6,100 nucleotides of DNA, taken from contig JAKAHL010000136.1 in the NCBI GenBank assembly GCA_021815005.1, positions 1-6,100 on the forward strand, read 5' to 3'. Source of the stretch: Chloroflexota bacterium. GTDB lineage: Bacteria; Chloroflexota; Limnocylindria; Limnocylindrales; CSP1-4. The notes beneath the pieces are model-generated. The model was given only the letters and a program-made list of their open reading frames with translations, did not search any database and had not been told where the DNA came from. Of the stretch, positions 1-5,856 are shown piece by piece (positions within the stretch are counted from its first letter, which is position 1; the number at the start of each line of letters is the position of its first letter). A program made the position numbers and the translations under genes.

Positions 1-1435
1 CGACGACCCGCTCGAGCTCCACGCCCCGCGACGCCTTGACCAGCACGACGTCGCCAGGGCGAAGCCGCGCGAGCGCGATGCCCACGGCCTCCGCGGCATC
101 GGCGGCCACCGCGATCCGCGCCGGGGCGAGGCCCGCGGCCAGCGCGCCCTCGACGATGCCGCGGGCGGCCCCGCCACGCGCGCCATCCACCACGATGAGC
201 TCGTCGAGGACCCGAGCGGCCGACTCCCCTGCCTCGCGATGCCCCGCCTCGTGGGCGGCCCCGAGCTCGCGCATCTCGCCCAGCACGGCCACCCGCCGGC
301 CCGGCAGGCCCGCCAGCAGCTCGAGCGCGGCGCTGACCGACCCGGGCGAGGCGTTGTAGGCGTCGTCCACGATGGTCCGGCCGGCCACGCGGTGGACCAC
401 CGAGCGGTGGGGCGCCGACCCGCCCACGGCCAGGCCCGGGACGATCGCGTCGGGCGCCATCCCGGCCGCCAGCCCCACGGCCGCCGCCGCCAGCGCGTTG
501 TGCACCGCGAGCCGGCCGAGGGCCGAGATCGCCACGTCGCGCGTCCCGGCCGGCGTCACCAGGGTGAAGCGCATCCCGTCGAGGCCGTTCGACACCACCG
601 ACGCCGCGCGCACGTCGGCGTCGGCGGCGAACCCGTAGCTGACGACCCGCGCGCGCGTCCTGCCCGCCATCCGCCGCACCCGCTCGTCATCGGCGTTGAG
701 CACCGCGACCCCGCCGGCGTCGGCCGGGGGCAGGGCCTCCACCAGCTCCGCCTTCGCGTCCTCGATCGCCTGGATCGAGCCCAGCCGGGCGAGGTGCACC
801 GGCTGCACGGCGGTCACGACGCCGATCGACGGCCGGGCGATGGCGGCGAGGTCCCGGATCTCCCCGCCGGCGTACATGCCCATCTCCAGGACGGCGGCCC
901 CGTGCTCGGGCCCGAGGTCGAGCACCGTCAGCGGCAGGCCGACCTCGTTGTTGCGGTTGCCCTCGGAGCGCAGCGTCGTGAACGCCCTGCCCAGGACGGC
1001 CGCCACCGCCTCCTTGGTGGAGGTCTTGGCGATCGACCCGGTCACCCCCACCACGAGCGGCGTGAACCTGGCGCGCCACGAGGCGGCCACCGCCTGGAGC
1101 GCGCGCAGCGGATCGGCCACCAGCACGACGGTGGTGTCGCCCAGGTCCCCGAGGGACGCCTCGCCGGCGGCCGGCTCCCGGCCGACGAGCAGCGCCGCCG
1201 CGCCGGCCCGGGCGGCGTCGGCGAGGAACCGGTGGCCGTCGGTCCGCTCGCCGGGCAGCGCCGCGAACAGCATGCCCGGGCGAACCAGCCGCGAGTCCAC
1301 GGCCGCGTGGCGCGCCACGCGGCCACCCCGGCGCAGCAGGCGACCGCCCGTGGCGGCGGCGAGGTCATCGGCGGTCAGACCGAGCGGGTCGGTGGACGGG
1401 CTGGCGGCGCCGGCCAGCCCCACGGGATCGATCAC
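1..1435 (-). CDS. murF: UDP-N-acetylmuramoyl-tripeptide--D-alanyl-D-alanine ligase (MurF), 3' end cut by window
   Basis: Cytoplasmic Mur ligase that uses ATP to join D-Ala-D-Ala to the UDP-MurNAc-tripeptide, the last soluble step of peptidoglycan precursor synthesis. 478 residues are visible. In order: N-terminal substrate-binding domain (about 18-125, with LTADDLAAATGG at 20-31); central ATPase domain with a P-loop-like VTGSIAKTSTKE (131-142), GNRNNEVGLPLT (159-170), EMGM (184-187) and HLARLGS...AKAE (214-230), where Lys228 is the likely carbamylated lysine; C-terminal domain with DDAYNASPGS (357-366), VLGEMRELG (384-392) and VLVKASRGVELERVV (464-478). The DDAYNASP and VLGEMRELG motifs mark MurF rather than MurE. 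The match ends near the usual MurF C-terminus, so only a short tail should be missing. The P-loop is odd: Ala136 replaces the usual Gly before Lys137. I chose GTG 1435 because GC-rich third positions begin there. An alternative GTG at 1462 would overlap the ftsI stop by 4 nt (GTGA) and suggest translational coupling. Neither has a well-placed Shine-Dalgarno. Function is sure, the start less so. Confidence 0.93.
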   Translation of the reverse strand, partial: MIDPVGLAGAASPSTDPLGLTADDLAAATGGRLLRRGGRVARHAAVDSRLVRPGMLFAALPGERTDGHRFLADAARAGAAALLVGREPAAGEASLGDLGDTTVVLVADPLRALQAVAASWRARFTPLVVGVTGSIAKTSTKEAVAAVLGRAFTTLRSEGNRNNEVGLPLTVLDLGPEHGAAVLEMGMYAGGEIRDLAAIARPSIGVVTAVQPVHLARLGSIQAIEDAKAELVEALPPADAGGVAVLNADDERVRRMAGRTRARVVSYGFAADADVRAASVVSNGLDGMRFTLVTPAGTRDVAISALGRLAVHNALAAAAVGLAAGMAPDAIVPGLAVGGSAPHRSVVHRVAGRTIVDDAYNASPGSVSAALELLAGLPGRRVAVLGEMRELGAAHEAGHREAGESAARVLDELIVVDGARGGAARGIVEGALAAGLAPARIAVAADAAEAVGIALARLRPGDVVLVKASRGVELERVV

Positions 1436-1458
1436 GGCTCCGAGTGTCGCACGGACGG

Positions 1459-3336
1459 TCACGGTGCGGCCGGCGGCGCGGTCGGCGTGGCCGACGGCGC
1501 GGGCGACGCCCCGGCGGGGAGGCCGGAGGGCGGCGCGGCCGCCGCCTCTGGCACGAGGTACGGGGTCGTGATCGCATCAAACGCGATCCGGCGGAACAGC
1601 TCGAACGACATGACCGGCATCTCCAGCTCGCCCTGCCGGATGACGGTCGGCCGGCCCTCCTCGATCCGCAGCGCCACGACCAGGTCCGGGTGGCCGGGCT
1701 GGCGCGCGATGTAGCCGACGAACGAGTAGTTGAACAGGTTGACCTTCCAGCTGTTGGTCGCGGTGTCCCAGATCTGCGCCGTGCCGGTCTTGCCGCCCAC
1801 CTCGTAGCCGGGGATGAGCGTCCGCGACCGGTAGAACGGCACGCTGGACACCACCGTCCGCATGAGGCCCATCAGCGTGCTCGAGAGCTGCGGGGTCATG
1901 ACGCGGCCCTTGGACACCGTCGGGGTGTCCTGGTTGTCGATGGCCTTGACCACGCGCGGCTGGATGAGGGTGCCGCCGTTGACCATCGCGGCGTACGCCT
2001 GGGCCAGCTGGATGGGCGTCACCGCCATGCCCTGGCCGAAGGAGCCGTTGGCCAGGTCGATCTGGCGCCACGGCGTCACCGACGGGTCGTGGAGGATGCC
2101 GGGGACCTCATTGGCCACGTCGATCCCGGTGTTCTGCCCGAAGCCCAGCTTGATCCACTCGGCGTAGAGCGCCTTGGCCGCCTGCGCGGTGGTCTTGCCG
2201 AGCCGCATCGCGGCCTGCGACGCCACGACGTTGCGCGAGTACGCCACGCCCTTGGCGAACGTGATCCGGCCCATCGACTTGAGGTCCGCGTCCTGCACGT
2301 GGGTGAGGCCGCCGTCGAGCGTGAGGTGCCCGGGGTCGTTGAACATCGTGGTGGGCGAGACCACCCCGGCCCCGATGACCGCCGCGGCGGTGGGGAGCTT
2401 GAACACCGAGCCGGGCTCGTAGACCGTGGACACGATCGGGTCCGTGAACACGCCCGGGTCCGTGTTGGCGAGCTGCTGGTAGTCGTTCTCGTTGTACGAC
2501 GGGTAGCTCGCGTAGGCGTAGACCTCGCCGTCGTAGGGGTCCATCACCACAGCCGACACCCGCTTCGCGCGATCGGCGATCCAGGCGGCGAGCAGCTCCT
2601 GCTCGAGGGCCATCTGGAGCGACGCGTCGATCGTGAGCTCCATGTCCTTGCCCGCGTATCCCTGCGTGATCACCGACGATGTGTCCGGGATCAGGTTGCC
2701 CGCGCCGTCGCGCTGGGCGGCCACGACGGTGTCCTTGCCCGCCAGCTGCGCCTGGTAGTACTGCTCGACGCCGTACTGGCCCTGCCCCGCGGCGTTGACG
2801 AACCCCAGGAGGTGCGCAGCGAGCGTGGTGTTGGGCGCGCCGCCGGGCTGCGGGTACTGGCGGACCTGCACGGGCTCGAGGATCAGGCCGAACGCGGTCG
2901 GCGCCGACCCGCCGCTGGCCGCGCGGATGGCGTCCGCCTGGTCGGGCGTGATGACCTGGGCCAGCACCACGTACGGCCGGCCGGACTCGACGTTGGCGGT
3001 GAGCGTCGTCGCCGCGTCGCCCGTGTAGCCGAGGATCTGGTTGACCGTGGCGGCGGTCTGGGCCCGCTGGTCCGGCGTCTGGTCCTTGGAGTCCATGGCC
3101 AGGCGATCCCGGGTGACGCTCGTGGCGAGGAGGACCGTGCCGGTGCGGTCGTAGATGGAGCCGCGCTGGACCGGGACCGCGTACGTCGTGGACGACTGGC
3201 GCGCCGCCATCGCGGCGAGCTCGGCGCGACGCGTCACCTGCCAGTACGAGAGCCGCATGCCGAGCGTCACCGCCACGAGGGCGAAGACGAGCAGCACGGC
3301 CAGCGCCCGGGCGCGCGAGTCGGTCCGGCCAAGCAC
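1459..3336 (-). CDS. ftsI: Class B penicillin-binding protein, septal peptidoglycan transpeptidase FtsI/PBP3
   Basis: Membrane-anchored D,D-transpeptidase that cross-links septal peptidoglycan at division, working with FtsW and the FtsQLB-type scaffold. The 625-residue protein has a short basic N-terminus and one membrane segment (about 10-29), which leaves the rest outside the membrane. The PBP dimerisation region follows, with PVQRGSIYDRTG at 55-66 (the RGxIyDRnG class B signature) and continuing to about 220. The transpeptidase domain (about 258-585) has all three active-site motifs: S310-V-F-K313 within YEPGSVFK, S367-R-N369 and K516-T-G518 within GGKTGTAQ. The usual SSN reads SRN, which keeps the catalytic Ser and Asn. 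The last ~33 residues form an Ala/Pro-rich tail, and no PASTA domain is present. The start is GTG 3336 with GAGG at 3346-3349, 9 nt upstream; no other start codon was seen between it and the ftsL stop. ftsL ends 19 nt upstream. Length is normal for the family. In some lineages Spo V D-type paralogues look alike, but position in the dcw cluster favours FtsI. Confidence 0.95.
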   Translation of the reverse strand: MLGRTDSRARALAVLLVFALVAVTLGMRLSYWQVTRRAELAAMAARQSSTTYAVPVQRGSIYDRTGTVLLATSVTRDRLAMDSKDQTPDQRAQTAATVNQILGYTGDAATTLTANVESGRPYVVLAQVITPDQADAIRAASGGSAPTAFGLILEPVQVRQYPQPGGAPNTTLAAHLLGFVNAAGQGQYGVEQYYQAQLAGKDTVVAAQRDGAGNLIPDTSSVITQGYAGKDMELTIDASLQMALEQELLAAWIADRAKRVSAVVMDPYDGEVYAYASYPSYNENDYQQLANTDPGVFTDPIVSTVYEPGSVFKLPTAAAVIGAGVVSPTTMFNDPGHLTLDGGLTHVQDADLKSMGRITFAKGVAYSRNVVASQAAMRLGKTTAQAAKALYAEWIKLGFGQNTGIDVANEVPGILHDPSVTPWRQIDLANGSFGQGMAVTPIQLAQAYAAMVNGGTLIQPRVVKAIDNQDTPTVSKGRVMTPQLSSTLMGLMRTVVSSVPFYRSRTLIPGYEVGGKTGTAQIWDTATNSWKVNLFNYSFVGYIARQPGHPDLVVALRIEEGRPTVIRQGELEMPVMSFELFRRIAFDAITTPYLVPEAAAAPPSGLPAGASPAPSATPTAPPAAP

Positions 3337-3345
3337 GATCGCGAA

Positions 3346-3349
3346 CCTC
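3346..3349 (-). promoter_or_regulatory. Shine-Dalgarno of ftsI
   Basis: On the minus strand GAGG lies 9 nt before the GTG at 3334-3336, in the 19-nt gap after the ftsL stop. It supports the GTG start of ftsI, which is otherwise the only start codon in reach. Confidence 0.55.
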
Positions 3350-3355
3350 GGATTC

Positions 3356-3763
3356 TTAGCGCGCGGGGATGACGAGCGGCTCGGCCAACGGGCCCAGGCC
3401 GTCGCTCACGGCGAGGGTCTTGATCGCCGGCGCGTTGCCCAGCCGGTTGATGCTGTTGCGCAGGTCGGCAGCCTGGTTCTGGAGCTGCTGCGCCTGGCTC
3501 GCGAGGCTCTCCGTCTCGTACCCCGTCGCGGAGACGCGGATGTCCTGCGACAGCGAGAAGAAGGCGGCCGCGAAGGCGACCACGATGGCCGCGAGCAGGA
3601 TCGCCAGCCGGCTGGGGCCGCGCCGGGCGCGAACCGCCGAGCGACGGCGACGGCGCGGGAGCGCGGGCGATCCCGCGCCCACCCCGACGCCGATCCCGAC
3701 CCCGAGCCGCGGGGCGCGCGGGAGAGCGATGGCGCGCTGGCGCGCCCCCTGGTAGACCGCCAT
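3356..3763 (-). CDS. ftsL: FtsL-like divisome protein (single-pass membrane, short coiled coil)
   Basis: Probable FtsL/DivIC-family protein: a bitopic membrane protein that pairs with FtsB/DivIC and helps activate FtsWI at the septum. The 135 residues show a cytoplasmic N-terminus of about 50 residues that is rich in Arg (RRRRR at 37-41) and contains a Gly/Val stretch (21-31). One membrane helix follows (about 52-71, LAILLAAIVVAFAAAFFSLS). A Gln/Leu-rich segment (about 82-110) could form a short coiled coil. The end, APAIKTLAVSDGLGPL, resembles the FtsL C-terminal pattern of a helix followed by a short strand. FtsL proteins are poorly conserved, so the call rests on topology, size and position between rsmH and ftsI. 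The start is ATG 3763, 3 nt after the stop of the upstream small gene. There is no clear Shine-Dalgarno, so translational coupling is likely. FtsB/DivIC is the main alternative identity. Confidence 0.8.
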   Translation of the reverse strand: MAVYQGARQRAIALPRAPRLGVGIGVGVGAGSPALPRRRRRSAVRARRGPSRLAILLAAIVVAFAAAFFSLSQDIRVSATGYETESLASQAQQLQNQAADLRNSINRLGNAPAIKTLAVSDGLGPLAEPLVIPAR

Positions 3764-3766
3764 CGG

Positions 3767-3964
3767 TCAGTCGCCCAGGGCGAAGTAGAGGCGTGGCATC
3801 CGCGGGTCGAGGAACGCCAGGCGGTCGGCGATGACGCTGGCGCCGAACTCGTCGAGGTCGGTCTCGGACGGCTCCTGGGTCAGGTCGCGACCGCGGCGCT
3901 CGGCCAGCTCGTGCTGGCGGCGACCGTAGGTCTTGCGGCGGGACGACTGGTGGTGCTTGCTCAC
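3767..3964 (-). CDS. Small hypothetical protein, 65 aa, in dcw cluster
   Basis: I do not recognise this family. The 65-residue product has three parts: a strongly basic, His/Arg-rich N-terminus (MSKHHQSSRRKTYGRRQHEL, 1-20, continuing to about 27); an acidic middle (about 31-39, EPSETDLDE); and a more hydrophobic C-terminus (about 42-65) ending LYFALGD. It has no membrane segment, signal peptide or Cys. It is a real gene by codon use: almost every third position is G or C (exceptions include two GGT and one CCA), and a GGAGGAGGAG Shine-Dalgarno sits 4 nt upstream of the GTG start. Its stop is 3 nt before the ftsL ATG, so the two are probably translationally coupled. The context suggests a role tied to division or to expression of ftsL, and the basic N-terminus would suit RNA, DNA or ribosome contact. 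Both are inference. It could also be a detached piece of the FtsL cytoplasmic tail. Confidence 0.8.
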   Translation of the reverse strand: MSKHHQSSRRKTYGRRQHELAERRGRDLTQEPSETDLDEFGASVIADRLAFLDPRMPRLYFALGD

Positions 3965-4081
3965 GGGACTCCTCCTCCGTGGCCTGGGTCCGGCTGGTGC
4001 CGGGTCAGCGGGCTTCGGCGATGCGGCGCGGTGTCGGGGTGGCTCCTCCTCTCGGGTGCTCGGCTCCTCCTGGGTGGCTGG
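3965..4081 (-). other. 117-nt spacer between rsmH and the small gene with repeated GGAGGAG motifs
   Basis: On the minus strand this spacer holds AGGAGGAGCC twice (4062-4071 and 4041-4050, 21 bp apart) and the GGAGGAGGAG that serves the small gene (3969-3978). No ATG, GTG or TTG follows the first two copies at ribosome-binding distance, so they do not seem to start an ORF. No promoter or terminator hairpin was recognised. It is the longest gap inside the cluster. Confidence 0.5.
3969..3978 (-). promoter_or_regulatory. Strong Shine-Dalgarno of the 65-aa gene
   Basis: The minus strand reads GGAGGAGGAG followed by TCCC and then the GTG at 3962-3964. It is the best ribosome binding site in the window and decides the start of the small gene. 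Confidence 0.8.
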
Positions 4082-5026
4082 TCAGGCGGCAAGCCGCTCG
4101 GCCGCCCGCAGACGCGCGCTGCGGGCTCGTGGGTTGGCATCGATCTCGGCCGCGGTCGGCGTGAGCGACGGGCGGGTGACGAGGCGCAGGCGCGGCGACC
4201 GGCCGCACACGCAGACCGGCACCTCGGGCGGGCAGACGCAGCCGCGCCGCTCGGCGTTGAGGAACTGCTTGACGATCCGGTCCTCCAGCGAGTGGTAGGA
4301 CAGGACGACCAGGCGACCGCCCGGGCGCAGCAGCTCCACCGCCGCCTCCAGGCCGGCCTGCAGCGCCTCCAGCTCGCCGTTCACCGCGATCCGCAGCGCC
4401 TGGAACACGCGGGTCGCGGGGTGGGTCCGCCGCGGCTGGCGCGGGTTGCCCGGCACGACGCGCTCCACGAGGGCGGCCAGGTCCTCGGCCGTCCGGACCG
4501 GGGCCGAGGGGCGGGCGGCGACGATGGCCTTGGCGATCCGCCAGGCCGCCGGCTCCTCGCCGTACTTGCGGAACAGCGCGGCAAGCTCGTCGGCGGAGAG
4601 CGTCTCGAGGAGCTCGGCCGCGGGAACGCCGTGCGTGGCGTCGAAGCGCATGTCCAGGGGGCCGCCCGCGCGGAACCCGAAGCCGCGGTCCGTGTCCGCC
4701 AGCTGGAACGAGGACAGGCCCAAGTCGAACAGCAGGCCGTCCACGGCGGCGAACCCGGCCCCCGGCGCCACGTCCGCCAGCTCGCGGAAGTTCGCGCGGC
4801 GGAGCACCAGCCGGTCGCCGAACCGGGCGAGCCGCCGACCCACGCGCTCGATCGCGGCCTCGTCGGCGTCGAGCCCCAGCACGCGGCCGTCGGGGGTGGC
4901 GGCCTCCAGGATCCGCTCGGTGTGCCCACCGCCGCCGACCGTGGCGTCGATCTGGAGGCTGCCGGGCTGCGGGGCGAGCGTCCCGAGGACCTCGTCCGGC
5001 ATCACCGGCTGGTGCCCTGCCTCCAT
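4082..5026 (-). CDS. rsmH: 16S rRNA (cytosine(1402)-N(4))-methyltransferase RsmH (MraW)
   Basis: SAM-dependent enzyme that N4-methylates C1402 of 16S rRNA in the decoding centre. It is classically the second gene of dcw clusters. The 314 residues follow the family closely: HQPVMPDEVL (5-14); SAM-binding motif DATVGGGGHTERIL (27-40); acidic strand end GLDAD (51-55); LLFDLGLSSFQL (98-109); RGFGFRAGGPLDMRFD (114-129); YGEEPAAWRIAKAI (155-168); HPATRVFQALRI (202-213); LSYHSLEDRIVKQF (242-255). A C-terminal CxC...CxC pattern (Cys263, 265, 272, 274) follows, also seen in many homologues. I chose ATG 5026 because GGAGGAG lies just upstream, the family starts a few residues before HxPVM, and third-position GC falls off before it. 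An in-frame ATG at 5077 would add 17 residues with no Shine-Dalgarno. The mraZ stop lies 63 nt upstream. Confidence 0.96.
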   Translation of the reverse strand: MEAGHQPVMPDEVLGTLAPQPGSLQIDATVGGGGHTERILEAATPDGRVLGLDADEAAIERVGRRLARFGDRLVLRRANFRELADVAPGAGFAAVDGLLFDLGLSSFQLADTDRGFGFRAGGPLDMRFDATHGVPAAELLETLSADELAALFRKYGEEPAAWRIAKAIVAARPSAPVRTAEDLAALVERVVPGNPRQPRRTHPATRVFQALRIAVNGELEALQAGLEAAVELLRPGGRLVVLSYHSLEDRIVKQFLNAERRGCVCPPEVPVCVCGRSPRLRLVTRPSLTPTAAEIDANPRARSARLRAAERLAA

Positions 5027-5028
5027 CA

Positions 5029-5035
5029 CTCCTCC
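5029..5035 (-). promoter_or_regulatory. Shine-Dalgarno deciding the rsmH start
   Basis: GGAGGAG on the minus strand, ending 2 nt before ATG 5026 (GGAGG core 4 nt away, a slightly short spacing). It favours this ATG over the ATG at 5077, which follows the mraZ stop with no such motif. Confidence 0.7.
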
Positions 5036-5089
5036 AACGGCTTGGCTGCGGATCCCGAGCGGACCCTGGAAGCGCATGTAGTGGCGACG

Positions 5090-5533
5090 TCAGATCCCGA
5101 TTCCGTTGACCAGCCCGGCGAATGCCGCGTCGTCGTCGAGCACGGCGAGCTGCGCGTCCCAGCGCTCGCGCGACCAGATCTCGACGCGGTTCCGCAGGCC
5201 CACGATCACGACCTCGCCCTCGAGCCCGGCCACTTCGCGCAGGTTCTGCGGCAGCAGGATCCGGCCCTGCCGGTCCAGCTCGGCCTCCACCGCCCGGCCG
5301 AACAGCCGCCGCTCGAGGGCGCGGGTTCGCGGATCGGTCATCGGCAGGGCCGCGACCTTGGCCGCGATCGCGTCCCACTCGCTCTCGGGGAGGATGGCGA
5401 GGCAGGTGTCAAGCCACTGGGCCACGTGGAAGGTGCCGGCCAGCCGGGCACGCATCTTCGACGGGATCGCGAGGCGACCCTTGTCGTCGACCTGGTGCCG
5501 GTACTCGCCGGTGAACCCGTTCTCGGTGGCCAC
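5090..5533 (-). CDS. mraZ: Transcriptional regulator MraZ
   Basis: First gene of the cluster. MraZ proteins form a ring-shaped oligomer with AbrB/SpoVT-like folds and bind direct repeats in their own promoter. The 147 residues have the two expected half-domains. The first is FTGEYRHQVDDKGRLAIP (7-24), with DKGR at 17-20; the second is VEAELDRQGRILLPQNLR (82-99), with DRQGR at 87-91. The length matches the family. The start is GTG 5533, the only ATG, GTG or TTG in frame between the predicted transcription start and the conserved GEYRH. The next upstream ATG (5641) overlaps the -10 box and would not be in the mRNA. The Shine-Dalgarno is weak: AGG 4 nt before the GTG, with AGGAG further upstream. 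The leader is about 100 nt. The three-repeat operator in front suggests autoregulation, by analogy with other bacteria. Confidence 0.93.
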   Translation of the reverse strand: MATENGFTGEYRHQVDDKGRLAIPSKMRARLAGTFHVAQWLDTCLAILPESEWDAIAAKVAALPMTDPRTRALERRLFGRAVEAELDRQGRILLPQNLREVAGLEGEVVIVGLRNRVEIWSRERWDAQLAVLDDDAAFAGLVNGIGI

Positions 5534-5606
5534 GTGACCTGGCGCGCTCCTGACGTCGGCGGGGCGATCGGAGGGGGCTGCGTGGGGGCCAATCCGCTCG
5601 AGGTTC

Positions 5607-5631
5607 CCCCACTTTCCTCCACTTCGTCCCA
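5607..5631 (-). promoter_or_regulatory. MraZ operator: three direct repeats at 10-bp pitch
   Basis: On the minus strand AAGTGGGACG, AAGTGGAGGA and AAGTGGGGGA run head to tail. The TGGRR cores are at 5627-5631, 5617-5621 and 5607-5611, each separated by 5 nt. Known MraZ boxes are TGGGN repeats with 5-nt spacers in enterobacteria and AAAGTG-type repeats in mycoplasmas, and this array fits both descriptions. It starts a few bases downstream of the -10 box, around the expected transcription start, where bound MraZ would hinder RNA polymerase. The middle core reads TGGAG rather than TGGGN. Confidence 0.85.
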
Positions 5632-5639
5632 CTTCGGCC

Positions 5640-5667
5640 ATGATACCGCCCGGGGTTTGCGAGTCAA
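5640..5667 (-). promoter_or_regulatory. Sigma70-type promoter of mraZ and the dcw cluster
   Basis: The minus strand shows TTGACT (5662-5667), a 16-nt spacer and TATCAT (5640-5645). Each hexamer differs from consensus at one position, which stands out in such GC-rich DNA. The transcription start is expected near 5633-5634, just before the MraZ repeats, giving a leader of about 100 nt. It is the only convincing promoter I see, so it probably drives mraZ through murF. Confidence 0.75.
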
Positions 5668-5803
5668 CGCCGAAATCGCCGCTCGCGAGGGCCAAAGCGG
5701 GGTCGCGTGGGCGCGGCGGGGCACCGGGTGGCGCGGGCGGGCAACGGCTCCCGGGGTCGCCAGCCCGGGCAGCGGAACGGCAGCGGCTGAGCGTGTGCCG
5801 GGG
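5668..5803. other. GC-rich intergenic stretch upstream of the mraZ promoter
   Basis: This non-coding stretch lies between the mraZ promoter and the repeat block behind the LysM gene. Apart from two CCCGGG palindromes (5750-5755 and 5764-5769), which could pair weakly, I see no gene, further promoter or operator in it. Confidence 0.4.
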
Positions 5804-5848
5804 ACGCCCGGCTACCTGACGCCCGGCTACCTGACGCCCGGCGCCGGG
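5804..5848. repeat. 15-bp tandem repeat, two full copies plus a partial third
   Basis: The plus strand has ACGCCCGGCTACCTG at 5804-5818 and again at 5819-5833, then ACGCCCGG at 5834-5841, where the palindrome begins. Read on the minus strand the unit is CCGGGCGT CAGGTAG. The period is a multiple of three and keeps a TAG in frame with the LysM stop codon, so the reading frame after the gene meets further TAG stops. It probably arose by slippage. Confidence 0.85.
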
Positions 5849-5851
5849 CGT
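5834..5851 (-). terminator. 18-bp perfect palindrome behind the LysM gene, possible terminator hairpin
   Basis: ACGCCCGGCGCCGGGCGT is its own reverse complement and starts 5 nt after the TAG of the LysM gene. As RNA it can form a 7-bp GC-rich stem with a GCGC loop. The two tandem repeats supply two more CCGGGCGT arms downstream that could pair with the same left arm. No U-tract follows, so it is not a standard intrinsic terminator. It may instead protect the 3' end or bind a protein. Confidence 0.45.
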
Positions 5852-5856
5852 GCGCC

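Noticed and set aside
239..3372. Two long plus-strand open frames (239-1714 and 1444-3372) opposite murF and ftsI.
   Set aside because: They are rich in Arg, Gly, His and Ala, with no motif or Shine-Dalgarno, and they mirror the minus-strand codon structure of real genes.
5027..5077. An N-terminal extension of RsmH from the ATG at 5077.
   Set aside because: It has no Shine-Dalgarno, its third positions are less GC-rich and the family does not need it. GGAGGAG precedes the ATG at 5026.
4005..5378. A minus-strand open frame of 457 codons overlapping rsmH and mraZ in another frame.
   Set aside because: Its composition is Arg/Ala/Pro/Gly low complexity, while the other frame carries complete RsmH and MraZ motifs.
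5750..5769. Two CCCGGG palindromes that could pair into a 6-bp hairpin upstream of the mraZ promoter.
   Set aside because: The stem is short, does not extend and has no T-tract. Such six-base palindromes are frequent by chance at this GC content.
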